NCBI GenBank assembly: GCA_914767715.1
Contig: OU612071.1
Coordinates: 8,227,493-8,291,492, forward strand
Length of the DNA stretch: 64,000 nucleotides
DNA from: Membranipora membranacea
Taxonomy: Eukaryota; Bryozoa; Gymnolaemata; Cheilostomatida; Membraniporidae
Direction of reading: 5' to 3'
Shown piece by piece: positions 1 to 13,400 of the stretch; positions within the stretch are counted from its first letter, which is position 1, and the number at the start of each line of letters is the position of its first letter. The translations under genes were made by a program, and so were the position numbers. The notes below the pieces were generated by a model. That model was not told the origin of the DNA and did no database searches. It saw only the letters and a list, made by a program, of their open reading frames with translations.

Positions 1-1647
1 CAGTTACTAGCTCCCCTTAACTTATTGTCAGCTCAGTATATCATCTCTCATATTAGACCCCTAAAATTCAAAAAATTATTACGATAAATGTGTAATAATG
101 ATGGTCAAAGTTAAACTATTCACTGTACCTTTGCAGAGGCTCAGGTCAAAGCTGTATTAGGATCACAGTCATAACAAGAAGGAGCTTGGCAATTCATCGA
201 TTGAGGTAACCAAATTTTGTATTAGGAAAAGCACTTCTACGCAAAGATTCCCCAAACTCTGACACACTCTCTTTATAAGCATAGAATACTCCGGAACTAT
301 AGAGCTCATAAAAACATTCTGACAGGACACCATATGGAACACTAGAATCGAGGCACTGAGTCATTTAAATGTGGATGCCATTATGAAATTGTAATGTGAT
401 TTAGCATTGGTGCTGTCACTGATCTTCAGTGAACAGTCTACAATCTATAGGTTTGATGACTCAATCAATTTAGATTAGAATTCGAGTTGCAAATAGATAT
501 ATTCACCACTTTCTCATGATCATTTTGATGTTGTTTTCTTGAGAAGAATTGAAATTCAGGTTAAAGCTTATATAAAGTTGTTCACAGCAAGCTACTTGAT
601 CTATTGCAAGTTTTAAACTTGAAATTCAATCAGTTGATTGAGTTATCAATATAACAATTAGTATTTGTACTGAAAAACAATGGTAACATCATTGCTATGT
701 TATTCCATTACAAGAGCTCCCCCACAAATAAGTGCCTCGCCTATACTGCATATTGTATCCTGTCTATATCTTTTATTCAGTCTATGGTTGATGCTAAATA
801 TGGGTATTTTGGTAGCCAAAAAAAAAATTAAACCATGGAAAATTAAGGACAATTAGGAATGAGACAACTAATAGCTAATAATCTGGTCCGTATCAGAGAA
901 TCAGAAAAGAATGGAGGAATGATCTGAACTTAGTAATTATTGAGGCTATAGCATTTCAGTACCAAGTAACTACTTCTTAGTTCAAAGGAACATTGAAAAG
1001 CACCACCATACAACTTGGTTATTTTCAATCTCAATTCTTGTCAATTCAAGCTTTGCGGTCACTATCAATGCTACTAATGGAAGTGCGCCCTTCAGATATA
1101 ACCCTAGCTTGCCCACCCTAAACTTTTTACATTGATGCGCTCAAAATATATGTTGTATCAGTAATCATATTCAAGCATATTCTCAATTACCCAACAGGGG
1201 CCTGAATAGAAAGAAAGTGTACCTGATTAGTAACAATATTATTCTTATAATAATTTTCATTATTAGCTGAAAATGTTGTGTTTTGACTTTTAGGAATTCG
1301 CAAAGACAGTTTTTAAAATGAAAAATTGCAAAGGCTTTCATCTAGGGTCTGAAGAAATGACTAGGCAATATAAAAGCACTATCTTCGATATCACCGGGTA
1401 ATACTGTACATGCTGAGACCACAGTATGTGTCTCTGTCACATTTTGAGCTTTTTATTCAGTGAAGACAGATTAAACTGTTTGTATATGTATTTATACATA
1501 TATATATATATATATATATTTCAATAATCTGGTTTGTTTTGGTCAGATACCATTTTTCAGGGAATCGTTGCCCCAAAATTATTCCTCAGTTGTTGGAATT
1601 GCATCGTGTGACATCTTTATTCCAATTTAAATCTGACATAATCTCAC
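1..1647. other. No gene seen
   Basis: AT-rich sequence without convincing exons on either strand. It holds a (TA)n run near 1497-1520. Confidence 0.5.
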
Positions 1648-1783
1648 CGTATGATCATAAACAACAAGGTATGCCCCTTTGAGCTGTTCTTCATCATCCA
1701 AATCTTCTAAGGATGTAGGAGTTATGTTCCCATTGTTTCTGTCAATGTCAGCAGCAAATTTGGCCGCAGCTACCTCATCATTC
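1648..1783 (-). CDS. Orphan candidate coding exon
   Basis: The minus strand reads an acceptor (tttgtag), 45 open codons beginning NDEVAAAKFAADIDRNNGNI and ending LKGAYLVVYDHT, then a gtgaga donor in phase 0. I do not recognise the protein. It lies beyond the EVI5 stop, so it belongs to another gene whose other exons are outside the window or unseen. The composition looks coding (acidic, no stops), in contrast to its AT-rich flanks. Confidence 0.4.
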
Positions 1784-2189
1784 CTACAAATACAATAAAG
1801 GATCCTAGAAAGTAATAAAAAAATAATAAAGTAATAAATTTATAATAATAAATGATTAATAAATAATTAATAAATTAATAATAAAGTATTAAAAAAGTAA
1901 TAAAATGAAAAAAAAATGTAGGTAGATGAACAATTATTGATCTTGTATACCTGTACAAGTGGTCTCTGGTTGTGGTAATGATGACCAACGATCATGTCAA
2001 ATCACAACGTCAATTCCATTTTAACAATTTTATCAACAATTAATAAATTATCTATGATTGTTTATATAACAGTTATTTTCAAAATCTTAAGATCAATATT
2101 TTTCAGATCATGGAAATTTGATCATCATAGGTGGTTGTTAACTGAAAAGATAAGGATAAAAATATGGTTTCTCACGAAAAATAATTAAA
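1784..2189. repeat. AT-rich simple sequence
   Basis: Degenerate taataaat / aataaa runs at about 1797-1920, then AT-rich sequence with no coding signal. Confidence 0.6.
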
Positions 2190-3795
2190 TTTGGTTTTGC
2201 CATAATGCCATGAACTTATGGCAATTTGAAATTTCAAATTAAGCTAACATGGGGCACGTTGAAATTTTTTTGTCTCAGATTAAATGTTTTCTTTGCTTTT
2301 GTCCCACCTCGTTTCGCTTTTATCCTACCTCATATGGAAGGGCAACTCGGGCTCTATCATATCTTAAAATGGCTTTGATCTGCGACTCTTCATTTTCTGT
2401 CAGTCTCAGTTTTAAGGAGGCTCACTCTTGCATCAAAAAATGAAATATTGAAAAATTCAAAGTTTGCTAGATTACTTCCAAACTCAAACCAATTCAAGGC
2501 CCAATTTACTTCATGCAAATTCCTAAATATGGGCATCCTGCCATTATTTGAAGGGAAGTTATCGCAATTTAAAATATCAAAATAATTCAACATGGGGCAC
2601 GTTGGAATTTTTTTCGGCTCAGATTAAATGTTTTATTTGCTTTTGTCCCCCCTCATTTCGCTTTTATCCTACTTCATATGGAAGGGAACTCGCGCTCTAT
2701 CATATCTTAAAGTGGCTTTGATCTGTGACCATTCATTCTCTGTCAGTCTCAGCTCACTCTTGCAACAAAAAATAAATATTGAAAAAATCACTGTCAGTTG
2801 GATTACTTCCAAACTCAAATCAATTCAACGCCCGATTTATGTCATGCAAATTCCTTAATATGGGCATCCTGCCATTATTTGAAGGGAACTTACGGCAATT
2901 TGAACTTTTAAAATAATTTAACATAGGGCACGTTGGAATTTTTTCGGCTCAGATTAAATTTTATTTGCTTTTAATCAACATCATTTCGCTTTTATCCTAC
3001 CTCATATGGAAGGGCAACTCGCGCTCTATCATCTTAAAATGGCTTTGATCTGCGACTCTTCATTTTCTGTCAACCTCAGTTTTAAGGAGGCTCACTCTTG
3101 CATCAAAAAATGAAATATTGAAAAATTCAAAGTCTGTCAGATTACTTCAAAACTCAAATCAATTCAAGGCCCAATTTACGTCATGCAAATTCTTAAATAT
3201 GGGCATCCTACCATTATTTGAAGGGAACTTATGGCAATTTTAAATTTTAAAATAATGTTATATGGGGCACGTTGGAATTTTTTCTGTTCAGATTTAATGT
3301 TTTATTTGCTTTGGTATCATCTCATTTCGCTTTTATCCTAATTCATATGGAAGGGAACTCGCGCTCTATGATATCTTAAAATCATTTTGAACTGTGACCA
3401 TTCATTCTCTGTCAGCGTCAGTTTTAAAGAGGCTCCCTCTTGCAACAAAATATAAAATATTAAAAAATTTTAAGTCTGTCAGATTACTTCCAAACTCGAA
3501 TCAACCCAAGGCCCAACTGACATCATGAGTTTCCTAAATATGAGCATCCTGCCGTCATTTGAAGGGAACTTATGCCAAATTGAAATTTAAAAAAAATTTA
3601 ACACGGGCCACGTTGGGATTTTTTTGGCTCAGATTAAATGTTTTATTTGCTTTTATCCCACATCATTTCGCTTTTATCCTACTTCATATGGAAGGGCAAC
3701 TCGCGCTCTATCATATTTTAAAATGGCTTTGATCTGCGACTATTCATTCTCTGTCAGTCTCAGTTTTAAGGAGGCTCACTCTTGCAGTAACAGCT
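2190..3795 (+). repeat. Tandem satellite, about 340-bp unit
   Basis: Units start with GGGGCACGTTGG-like sequence at 2251, 2594, 2935, 3264 and 3604, a spacing of 329-343 bases. Four units are near complete; the last stops at about 3790 and a partial unit precedes the first. Shared blocks include CGCTTTTATCCTACCTCATA and GGGCATCCTGCCATTATTTG. Short open frames in it repeat the same peptide and are by-products. Confidence 0.9.
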
Positions 3796-4283
3796 ATGAA
3801 TTTTCCTCTCTATGTTACCATGCCTGTTTGTGTACATTCATTCAGTTAACCACTCCTATTTGCTCATACTCTCAATTAAATAGGAATACACATCATTTCG
3901 TAATAAAGTAGTGTTTGATTGGTTTTATTCTGAGGAGGGGTGCAACATTCTTCCCATTGGATGATTTCTTTTCAATCTTTTAACTACATAAAAAACTTTA
4001 TAGAATTCCATCACTTTCATACCAATCTGCTACATCATTTAACTACAATTCACAACCCACGAAACCGATAATTTTTATTGCATAACAAAATAAAACACAG
4101 TTATTCTGTAGTAAGTTGGATGTCGGGAGCCTGTTTCTAACATGGCCCATGAAGCCTATGAGACTTGTATTACAAAAGGCATTTTGTTTGGTGAACAAAG
4201 GAGTACAATGGCAGGCAAAGTTTGCTTGCCTGAATAAATATTGTATGTGTGTGATCGATGGTTTAGGGGCCTGTGTCATTACC

Positions 4284-4625
4284 AAAAATTCCAGTTCTGT
4301 TTGGCCAATAGCCAGTTTTATGAAAAAATCATAGTAGATGGTTTTTTGGCGCAGCCCATGTTGCATGTTAAGATATAGTTTAGGTACTTAGTCTGATCCA
4401 ACACAAGGGCGTTGTAAGACAAGCTGTGCCCCATGCCTTACCGCACTCAAGAACAATGGATTTTTAACGATACATGCTGCATAACAATGTGTATTGTACT
4501 CAGAACGATGCTATAGGGGCCTTGAGTGCTGTAAAGCATGTCCCATAACATGTATTACAACACCTGTTGCCAGTGACGGTTTTTAGTGCCAATTCAGAAC
4601 TGCATAAACTTTTGTAATGTCCCGT
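4284..4625 (+). repeat. Dispersed repeat, copy 1
   Basis: Matches the reverse complement of 17205-17530 along its whole length, for example ACTTAGTCTGATCCAACACA and GCAGCCCATGTTGCA. Inside are several gttgtaagacatg-type subrepeats in both directions, so the core can fold. No coding capacity. Confidence 0.75.
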
Positions 4626-6088
4626 CCTTGGCTGAATCGCCGAAGAAAGTCTTCTTATGGGATTTCGAGTTCTAGTTGTCAAGAGATCTAGTTTTTATTC
4701 CATTTAACCAGTTGCATTTAGTTGCACTTGCTGAAGTGTGCGAACCACAGTTATCTCATCATAAAACAATGAAAAAATCCAACAATTTACGAAGAGCCTC
4801 GGCAGCGTGGGAATTTCCCCTTGCCGCCGGCTACAGACTTTCAGCGTCTACCAAACCACCCCAGCCCGCAAGAGCCAACTTGACATGTATGGTCATGATT
4901 AGGGGCCAATCTTACAGTATTTGCATCAATCAGTCTGCAGTTAAAAGACGTAAAATTTGTACCCAACACAAAGTAACAGCAATACGTCATGCTAGCAACA
5001 ATTCATGTTATAGCCAACACATTACTTACACATGGTACTGAAATAAATATACACTTACACCACCATCGTTTGGTTAGGCAGTGGAGATCTCCTGGCGCGA
5101 CCCACTGAGACTAACTGTCACATACTGAGCCGGCAACCTTCAGACATCTGCCTAAGCACCTTTCAAGCTGCTTTGTCTGTGACCAGAGTCACACCTACAG
5201 ATCGATGCAACTTTCAAAGGTGTCCTCACAGTTTCTGTTTAGAAAGGTTCTTCCAACTCAAACAAGGCTGTACTATCACAACTCACAATGTGACATCCCC
5301 TGCATCTTTGCACAATATTACCTTACCACACATTTCCGTTACATTGCTTTACATCTAGTAACAGTATTTCCAAAAGCTGTAGATGCAGTTATTGGTAGCA
5401 GTCACCTAGCATTATAATTAGTTTGTTCACAGCAATTTGGTGATAGCTAAGCGGAAGCTATCATTTAGCTGTCAGCTTATGGTGCATACCTCTGGATAAC
5501 CAAGCCGCTCAGCTTTCTAGATTGATTATGTGTAGTTTCCCCTCTCACAGTTTTTTGGAGTTAGGGCTTATTTTGATATAACATTTGATGGATAAAGATT
5601 GAAAAGATAATAATAATAATATGTATTAGGGTCAGTTGCATATGAGTTTTCACTCGGTAGTATTAATTGAGGCCATAACACAAGTAAACCTTGAATAGCT
5701 AGGTTTTTTATGATACTGCATGGAAAAAGGTAATTATATTTCATACATTAATCATGTTACAGCTATTTTCCAGTGCATATGACATACAATTAATGGTATT
5801 AGGCGGAGAAATATGTTTTAAATTGTGTACATTTTGCTATCAGCATGATTAGGAGTTGCATCACCACAACAATAGGGAAGACAAGTTATCATACTGGATA
5901 ATAATGTACCATGACACATAAAATATCTCATGCCATATTTAACTGAATTGTTCTGTGTACCCATGTCTCATATTGTTTCCCTTTTCCGGACAGATTCATG
6001 TTAAGTTTAAGTTTTCCAAGCCAGCTAATTCAAACTCTAGCTTAAATCTACTCCCTTAGCATAACCCCAGATTTTTTTAATCCGTAGA
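4626..6088. other. No gene seen
   Basis: Non-coding as far as I can tell; open frames here lack splice signals and family resemblance. Confidence 0.4.
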
Positions 6089-6210
6089 TTAGGCCTGAAT
6101 CATCTCAATGTGGTTTGTAGCTGCATCTTTTGATTGTAATAAACTTGGGTAGCAAGCAGCATTCAACACTTCAGATCCAGCAAGATTACCTATTGTATTA
6201 ATATCATCTG
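6089..6210 (-). pseudogene. Possible terminal exon fragment resembling ADP-ribosylglycohydrolases
   Basis: After a possible acceptor (ttcggtgcag) the minus strand reads DINTIGNLAGSEVLNAACYP and on to EMIQA and TAA. The GxDxDTIGxxAGA-like pattern recalls the C-terminal metal-site loop of ADP-ribosylglycohydrolases, but the second Asp of DxD is Asn and no other exons were found. Chance similarity is a real possibility. Confidence 0.2.
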
Positions 6211-6814
6211 CACCGAAAATATGTGTCAGAAACAAAATGCAGTTATCTAAAGAAATATGACTGTGAAAATTAAGAATATTTCTATCAACTTTGCATTGTT
6301 CAGTAATGACAGAATACTCCCTCAATCTTCTTATATCAGTTTAATGTATCAATAAAAAAATAGGCAAAAAGAAAGAAAAACAATTTCTTCATTCATCGAG
6401 CACGGCTCTTTATGCCTTGTAACTGATCAATTGCTCCGTTGCATCGCATTACACAGTATGGTATTTGTTGCAAAAATCTAGTATATTGTATATATGTGAC
6501 ATGAAGCAATAAATACCAATGTGGAAGACAGTAGTTATGGTGATATAGTAATATGAATATAAACATTGAAAATGGTACAACTTAAGGCAACGGTAATTGT
6601 TGTGAACAAAGCATCTTAAGGAATAAATAAATCTGATAATATACAGTATATTCATTATTTGTTCCTTGCAGTGAAAACTAGGCTAAATTGTGAGAAAAGG
6701 AGTTATGAGAATAAGACAAGCTATATCCTCACATATATAAAATATATTATATTTTAATATAACGATTCATTATATCGTAATTGGAGTCAAAAGATAACTA
6801 CAATACACATTGAC

Positions 6815-7030
6815 ATCGAGACTACAGAACTATCATGTGTATCTCTGATCGTTAGAGTCTATTTAGTATCAGTACCTAACATGTACCCACCCCTTATTAA
6901 TAAATTTGAACACGGGCAGTTACACCAAATTCCTTGTGATGGTACTCTTACTAAATGAATAAGTTCACTCTCAATCGATCAGAGATATACATGCGATAGT
7001 ATATCATGTGATCAGCGTGACTGCAATAAC
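6815..7030 (-). repeat. Dispersed repeat family R3, copy A
   Basis: Reverse-complement match to 59860-60065 and 61800-61955: GTACCATCACAAGGA, then a TACTAAATTGACTCTAA-like block and a GATCAGAGATACA-like end. It lies 114 bases past the EVI5 stop, probably in the 3' UTR. Confidence 0.7.
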
Positions 7031-7143
7031 TCAATTATACCAGTATATAACGGGTAAGCCTATGTTCAGAGTTGTCCTCTCTCCAGTTAGTTACATAAGC
7101 TTAAAATCAATCTCAGAAAAAATATATTTGGAGTCAAATATAA

Positions 7144-7422
7144 CTACAATGGCTCATCTTCCGCATCCATCTCCATAGAAGTCAGCTGTTTAGGTTTAGT
7201 ACCATTAGAAACACCGTTTGTCACCCCACTGCTGACACCAATGTTATGCACAGTGTTATTATTGCTCTTCGAAGAATTGATTGCCGCACTTGAAGTCAAT
7301 TTTAGATCTAAGTCGTTGTGTTTTTCTGAGTCTTCGTTATCGGACAGTGAGTCAAAGTCACCTTTGTTGATGTCCAGGGTAGAAAATGTCATTGAATTGT
7401 TGCTCAGCTTAAACTGCAGTAA
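7144..7422 (-). CDS. EVI5: EVI5 last coding exon, acidic Asn/Ser-rich tail
   Basis: Acceptor ttgttttcag. The segment [19 protein letters not shown] recalls the acidic DDESFHSSDED tail of EVI5. Then come Asn/Ser/Gly-rich residues, a final [10 protein letters not shown] and TAG. A possible ATTAAA poly(A) signal is at 6753-6758. The downstream region overlaps a dispersed repeat (6815-7030). Confidence 0.88.
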   Translation of the reverse strand, partial: LLQFKLSNNSMTFSTLDINKGDFDSLSDNEDSEKHNDLDLKLTSSAAINSSKSNNNTVHNIGVSSGVTNGVSNGTKPKQLTSMEMDAEDEPL

Positions 7423-10400
7423 CTGAAAACAAAAAGAGAAAATGTTGATAGGAAGGATATTTGACTAGTGAATTGCAGGTTTTTGCCAAAGCGTGGGAGT
7501 AACTTAGCTTTATTTGAGCAGCCAAGTAATTTAATAAGATGGATATTTGAATCGCAAAGCTGATGTTTAGGAGTTTGTATTGTGGACTGTTGTCAGGGTG
7601 TGTAGGTTAGATTTATTTGGGTGACCACATCATTTAAAAAGAAAGGATAGTTGATTCGTAAAATTGAGGAGTGTGAATGTCAATCGGGGTTGCAGGTTGT
7701 TGCCAAACTATGGGATTGAGTTAGCTTTATTTGAGCAGACACATAATTTAAAAAGATGGAGACTTGCAAAGCTGAAATTAAGGAGTGTGAATCGGGTCGC
7801 GGGTTGTTGCCAAAGTGTGGGACTTGAGCAGCCACATAATTTAGCTTCCTACTGTATAGCTGTTTTCTAGGAGTTTGAATGGAGGGTCGCCAGCATAGAT
7901 GTGGGAGAAAGTTAGCTTTATTTGAGCAGCTTCATAATTTAGCTTCCCATTGTATAGCTGTTTTAAATGGATGATTGACAAATATTTTGATTTAATTACA
8001 AATATTTCAAACAGTAATGTCAGCAAACTGAACATGGAATGTCAAATGAATATATCTATGGTCATCCTGTTTCCAATGCTTTGTCCAGAAATGGCAGCCA
8101 AATCCTAGGGAAGTGGTGCCCTGTATTGATAATATAACTTTACAAATTTATCCAAAGTAACTCAAAATCTAGCAAGTAACACGAGTCCTACCTCATCTTT
8201 GAGATCGCTGATTTCATTTTTCAGATTCTGCTGTCCGGGTTTGTTGATAATCTCATTGGTAACCTGAAACTCTTGATTCGCTATCTCTAACTCTGCTATT
8301 CGCTGCCGGAGTTCGGCCACTAGCTGTGACTGTTCGGCGTCGTTAATTTTGGCCACCATGGCTTCTTCTTTAGACTAGAAATGAATTGAAAGACGATCGA
8401 TAATTAATATTTCTCGACCAATAATGATCAAAATGATTGAGTTGAAACTTATGTTCTCAATAGCTACCATAAAAGTGTGATGTCTGAAGATAATTACATT
8501 GGTTGACTCTTCAAAAGTATGTCAGGCCGAGAATAAGAAATATTTTTGAATTTCTGATTATCTTTTAAAGCCATAGCCCCAAAATAATGAATAAAATCAA
8601 TTCCTTGGATTAAACATCATGCAAAAACAAAATGAAGTATAGAAAGCATTATCTCATAATGATCGTACAAGGATATCTTAGTACTTAAAACTGTAGGCAT
8701 GCAACTGCTATATCAGTATGATCACTCTGCTTGCATTCGGAGTTGCCTCTCCTGACACCATATCAGGACAGAGGGAGCAGCTTGGTATGTAGGAAACTCA
8801 TCAATCTTGCTAACAAGTTTAAAGGGTATGAAATGTTACCTTAGAATCTATGTTGGTGATTTTGTTTTTAAGCTCTTCTAATTCGCTAGTTAGATTTTGC
8901 TCTTTATCTCGACCAGAAGAGATATCACCTCTTAACCTCTCGTTCTCATCCATCATACGCTGCACCTAAAACAATACAATATGAGAAATACACGTGCATA
9001 TACATAAAATGATATATGTGTGTACAAAAATAACGCAGAATACCAGTTATAATACAATATGTTACATGATAATACGAGTTCCCATGTAATGTAGACATTT
9101 ATTTTGGTTTGAGAAATTGGACGATGCATCTTTGTGATTTATCCCGCAGCATATCTTACATTTTCACCTGTTATCTAGTATAAGAGATAAACTCTACTGC
9201 TTAAGTCTAACCATAGACATATGAACAGGTACTTATATAGTTTTTCATATATTTATTTCTATGTTTACGAGCCTAACATACCTGGTTAGCGGTGATTTGT
9301 CCGCTCGTCTCCAGTTCCATCACTCTGAGCCTCAGCTGTTTATTAGCTGTGTCTGTATCAGCAGTCCTCAGTTTACACGACATCAGGTCCTCATGTAGGG
9401 CCTGAGTCTGTGTCTTACTAAGCTTATCTTTAGGAGTTCTCTCCTGCTGTTTCTGCATTAAAAATAAGGGGGATAAATCAGAAAAAGAGCGTCCCAAAGT
9501 TCCATTTTATGGAATTTCCAAATATTAAAAAAATTTGCCAGATATATTTGAACGGTCCAAGAAGTAACATAGCATTGGGGGAGTTATGTGGACCTCCATA
9601 TAGCATGAGATTCTGAGTTCCTCGTGATCAGATCAGAAGATTCAAGGTTGAATAACAAGTACAAGTAAGGACATTCAGACTTATTTGACGAATTCCTAGG
9701 CTCTGATAGGTTGAGCTAAATGACCTTAACATCACTCTTCAGAGCCAACAAATTGCCTGCAAATACCTAATTCACTGATATATATTCATATCAATGCCTA
9801 AAGTGTATTAGTTAGTTAAAATCTGCAGTGTTATTGACAATGAAAGCTTAGCACAAAAGCGCAAGATGAATGCTCCGTCCTGAATGATTAGCTTTTTCTC
9901 ATCTGATGGTTGGTATAATATTGCACAAACCTGCCAATCTTTATCTAGTTCTGTAACATGATTGGATAACTCCCTCAGAGCTAAATTTGACTCCGCCTCT
10001 CGCAGTTTAACTGCAATGAGCTCCTCTTGCAATGCTTGAAACTTCTCATTGGATTCAATATCACCCTGGAGAGAAATAGAAGATATTGAAGTTTATATTT
10101 GTGACAACATTAGAAATAAATGATGTTCACATAATGGAGCGTCAAACTCAGTTCTAATATGAGAAAATCTGTCATTGGTTGAATATAAAGCAAGCCAGGC
10201 AGATGAGCTTATTGTCTGTGTTAACAGAGGTCTGATTTATCTAACACATCAACTGACTCAAAGTTTTAAAACAAAACTTAAGCAAAACCGCAGCTGCAAA
10301 ACATATCATATCAATAGCCATATCATATGGGCTAGCCTTAGGAAACTGTGATAGGTTGGTTATGCACCATGTCTGCCACATCAATGCCAACCTACCACAG

Positions 10401-13400
10401 TCTACTTGGGCTATCAAACATGTATCTGCCATGCTGTATATAAATATAACTCCATTCATGAGAACAGCCGCTTGACCAGTAGTTTAATTCATGAAATGAG
10501 ATAAGGTAAAGTGAAAACAGTTGACAAGACAAATTTTTCAGCCATTTTCTAATAGAAAAATCACCTGAATGAGGTGAGTTTACATTGTGATCTAATTGGA
10601 CAGCCGTTTAAAAGCAAATGTAAACTCAGCTTCATGGATAACAAAAAACCAACACCTAGCCTGAGAACTGCCTAATGTGAAAATCACTAGGAAGAGATTG
10701 GGGTAGATATGTGAAAGATGGCAATATAAATTGATTAAGGTGAATTTGAATAGATCACAGAGCAGGGTTCAAATTTTATAAGCGGATAAATTTTTTGTGA
10801 AAAGGATCAGTTCGATTGAAAAAAAAGAGAAGTACAGGCACCGCGTCAAGTTTGAAATCTCCAGCAATTTATTTGCCATTGTTAATACTCGCTGTAGAGG
10901 TGGCAAATAATACCAAAGCTTTCAAACTATGCGGTGTACTGATACTTAAAGAAATGTCTCCTTGCTACAGCAGCTTAATTATATTTGTACCACCAGTTGA
11001 AGAAATGATGGCATTCAAACTTACATCGCAGCTTTCGCTACTAGCCTGGACAGACATTGACCTGTGAAGGTCATTCAAGGCCGTGTGAAGGTCACGCACA
11101 TGGTTATACAGACCAGATGGTGCCGGTTGTTGGCCGGCTGGTACAGACACACTGCGGTTAAACAGAGGTCGTATCGAGGGCTATCAGGACAAACATACAG
11201 AATGAGAAATGTCAGAAGACATGCTCGCTACATTTTGGTTAATAAAACTCCAATACCACATTAGGCTTGAAGGATAATCGCCTTATCTGGATTCTTCAAT
11301 GCCTTATCTTATTGTGTATTATCTTATGTTATTGTAGTACTAAGACACAAAAGATTTAATACTAAGAAGACAACTGTTACATCGCCCCTACCATATAACT
11401 ACAGATCGAATGGTAAAATCGTAGTAAATATAAGATAATTTTGATAATTGTGAGAAGCCAGGACAACTCCAGATTGTATTACTAAAAATCTGAAATTGTG
11501 ATTTTTTTTCTCTCCCAAGATGTAAACCAAACCGATACAACCAGCAGGAGGTTACATTTCCCAAAGCATAATGGACTTGTGCGTTTGGTGATAAGGCATA
11601 TTGAAACAATCCCATAGTGCAAGTTCAGGCTGTAGTTTCAATGGTCAAAAGAACAAACAGAACCGATCTCCAACTTGAAATCCAGAAACTTGCTTTGGGT
11701 GATAGTCTGAATGTGCCCTCTCTTTGGTGATATTTCCAAACATATTGGGGATCTAGTGGGGATCTTGCAGGAAATTGATTGCTGCAGGATTAAAGGTTAA
11801 GCTTTGAGAATGAATGCCAGCAATGATCTCTACCTGTTTTTGGATCTTCAGTTCTGATATTTGTTCCTCACTTGCACTAAGGCTACGTAAGAGCTCTTTG
11901 TTTTGTTCTCTAAGTTGAGATAACTCTCGTTTCGTGGCAAACATCACCTCAGCCTCCTGAGCTAAAGTAACCTGACCTATAAAAAAAGACACGAAATACG
12001 CCATTGAAAGAAGACTAGAAGTCCGAATATTGATCAGCTCACATGGCTATATATGTTAACATGGGAGACGTATTTCTATGCAAAAAATTTGAGATTGAAC
12101 TTTAAAAGTTCTAAATTGTCTAAAATGCTGAATTGTTGCTGACCGGAAATAATTGATGATTATGAGAAAACCAGTTTCTACAGTCACAGCTGAAGACTAG
12201 CACTGGAATCTAAGAAAACTCAGGTTAAAACTCAAGGAAAAACTCAGGGTTAAGGTTGGTAATATAAAAAGCAACCTGGAAACCTTGCCTTGACTAACAC
12301 CTAAAGTGAATTTGGGAGTAATTTTACCTTGAATGAGCCGATCGGCTAGCTGGACGTTCTCTTTTTCTAAGTTTTCTATCCTATGTCTAAGAAGTCTGTT
12401 TTCTGAACGCAAACGCTGGAAAAATAATGTAAAATTTAAGATATGCATAATCCTTACACATAATCTTTGGTGGTTCAAATCAGTAATTGGGAGTTGCCTA
12501 CTACTATATCAAGAGTAAGCAACTCGAGTATTTTGTATAAACATCTTACAGCGATCAGCAATTGCCGGGTGGGCATGCCAACATCTCCACAAAAAATAAC
12601 AAAGGAAGTCCAAACTGGACAATTGCTTAGCATTGATATGAAGCGAAAACTAGAGAGCAATTTCATATTAGGAAAGCTGCGGGGCCTTGGTTGATTTTCC
12701 TTGCATCCAGCATGGTGTGCTTGTTTTCTTTATGCAATGGAACATTAGGGATAACTGTAATGGTAGTGAGAGCCATGATTTAATGAGATATGTTATGAAT
12801 TTTACTACAAAATACTGGTACATTCGGGTTATCATCATTCTTACTGAATTCCGTACATATTTGTATGATGACTTACCCGTAGCTCCACTTGGTCCTCATT
12901 TTCTTTGCTCTTCAGAAGACTATATTCTTTTTCTAATCTGCAACAAATAAAGGGTATCAATAAGTTTGCTTTCGAGAATAAAAATCTATGTTTAAAAATC
13001 TGCCAAAGAATCTACCAGTGGAATTTTATTAATAAAAAATTTAACAATAATAATGATATAAATGGTGTTTTCATACATTTATAATGCCCAAAATTGGCAA
13101 ATTATAAATTATATATGGTGTTATCTATAATTCAATCAGTGGAGGGCAGTAAACTTCAACCTTAGCTGAATGGATTAAGCCTTTGCTGACAAAAATACGT
13201 TGCCAATTATAGAATCTGTCTCTGAAAGGTCTAAATATCGTGAGCCATACAATAAAAAATAAATGGTCTCTTTCAACAGCATAACCTGACCTAATACCTA
13301 TGTCTGCCTACAAGAATACAAGATACACCAACAAAAGACCAGTGTAGCTTACAATTACCTATTGATTAGTGAACAATAATAATAACCTACAGCAACACAA

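Noticed and set aside
4676-5041. Plus-strand open frame of 121 codons.
   Set aside because: Composition looks random, with no domain, splice signals or neighbours to support it.
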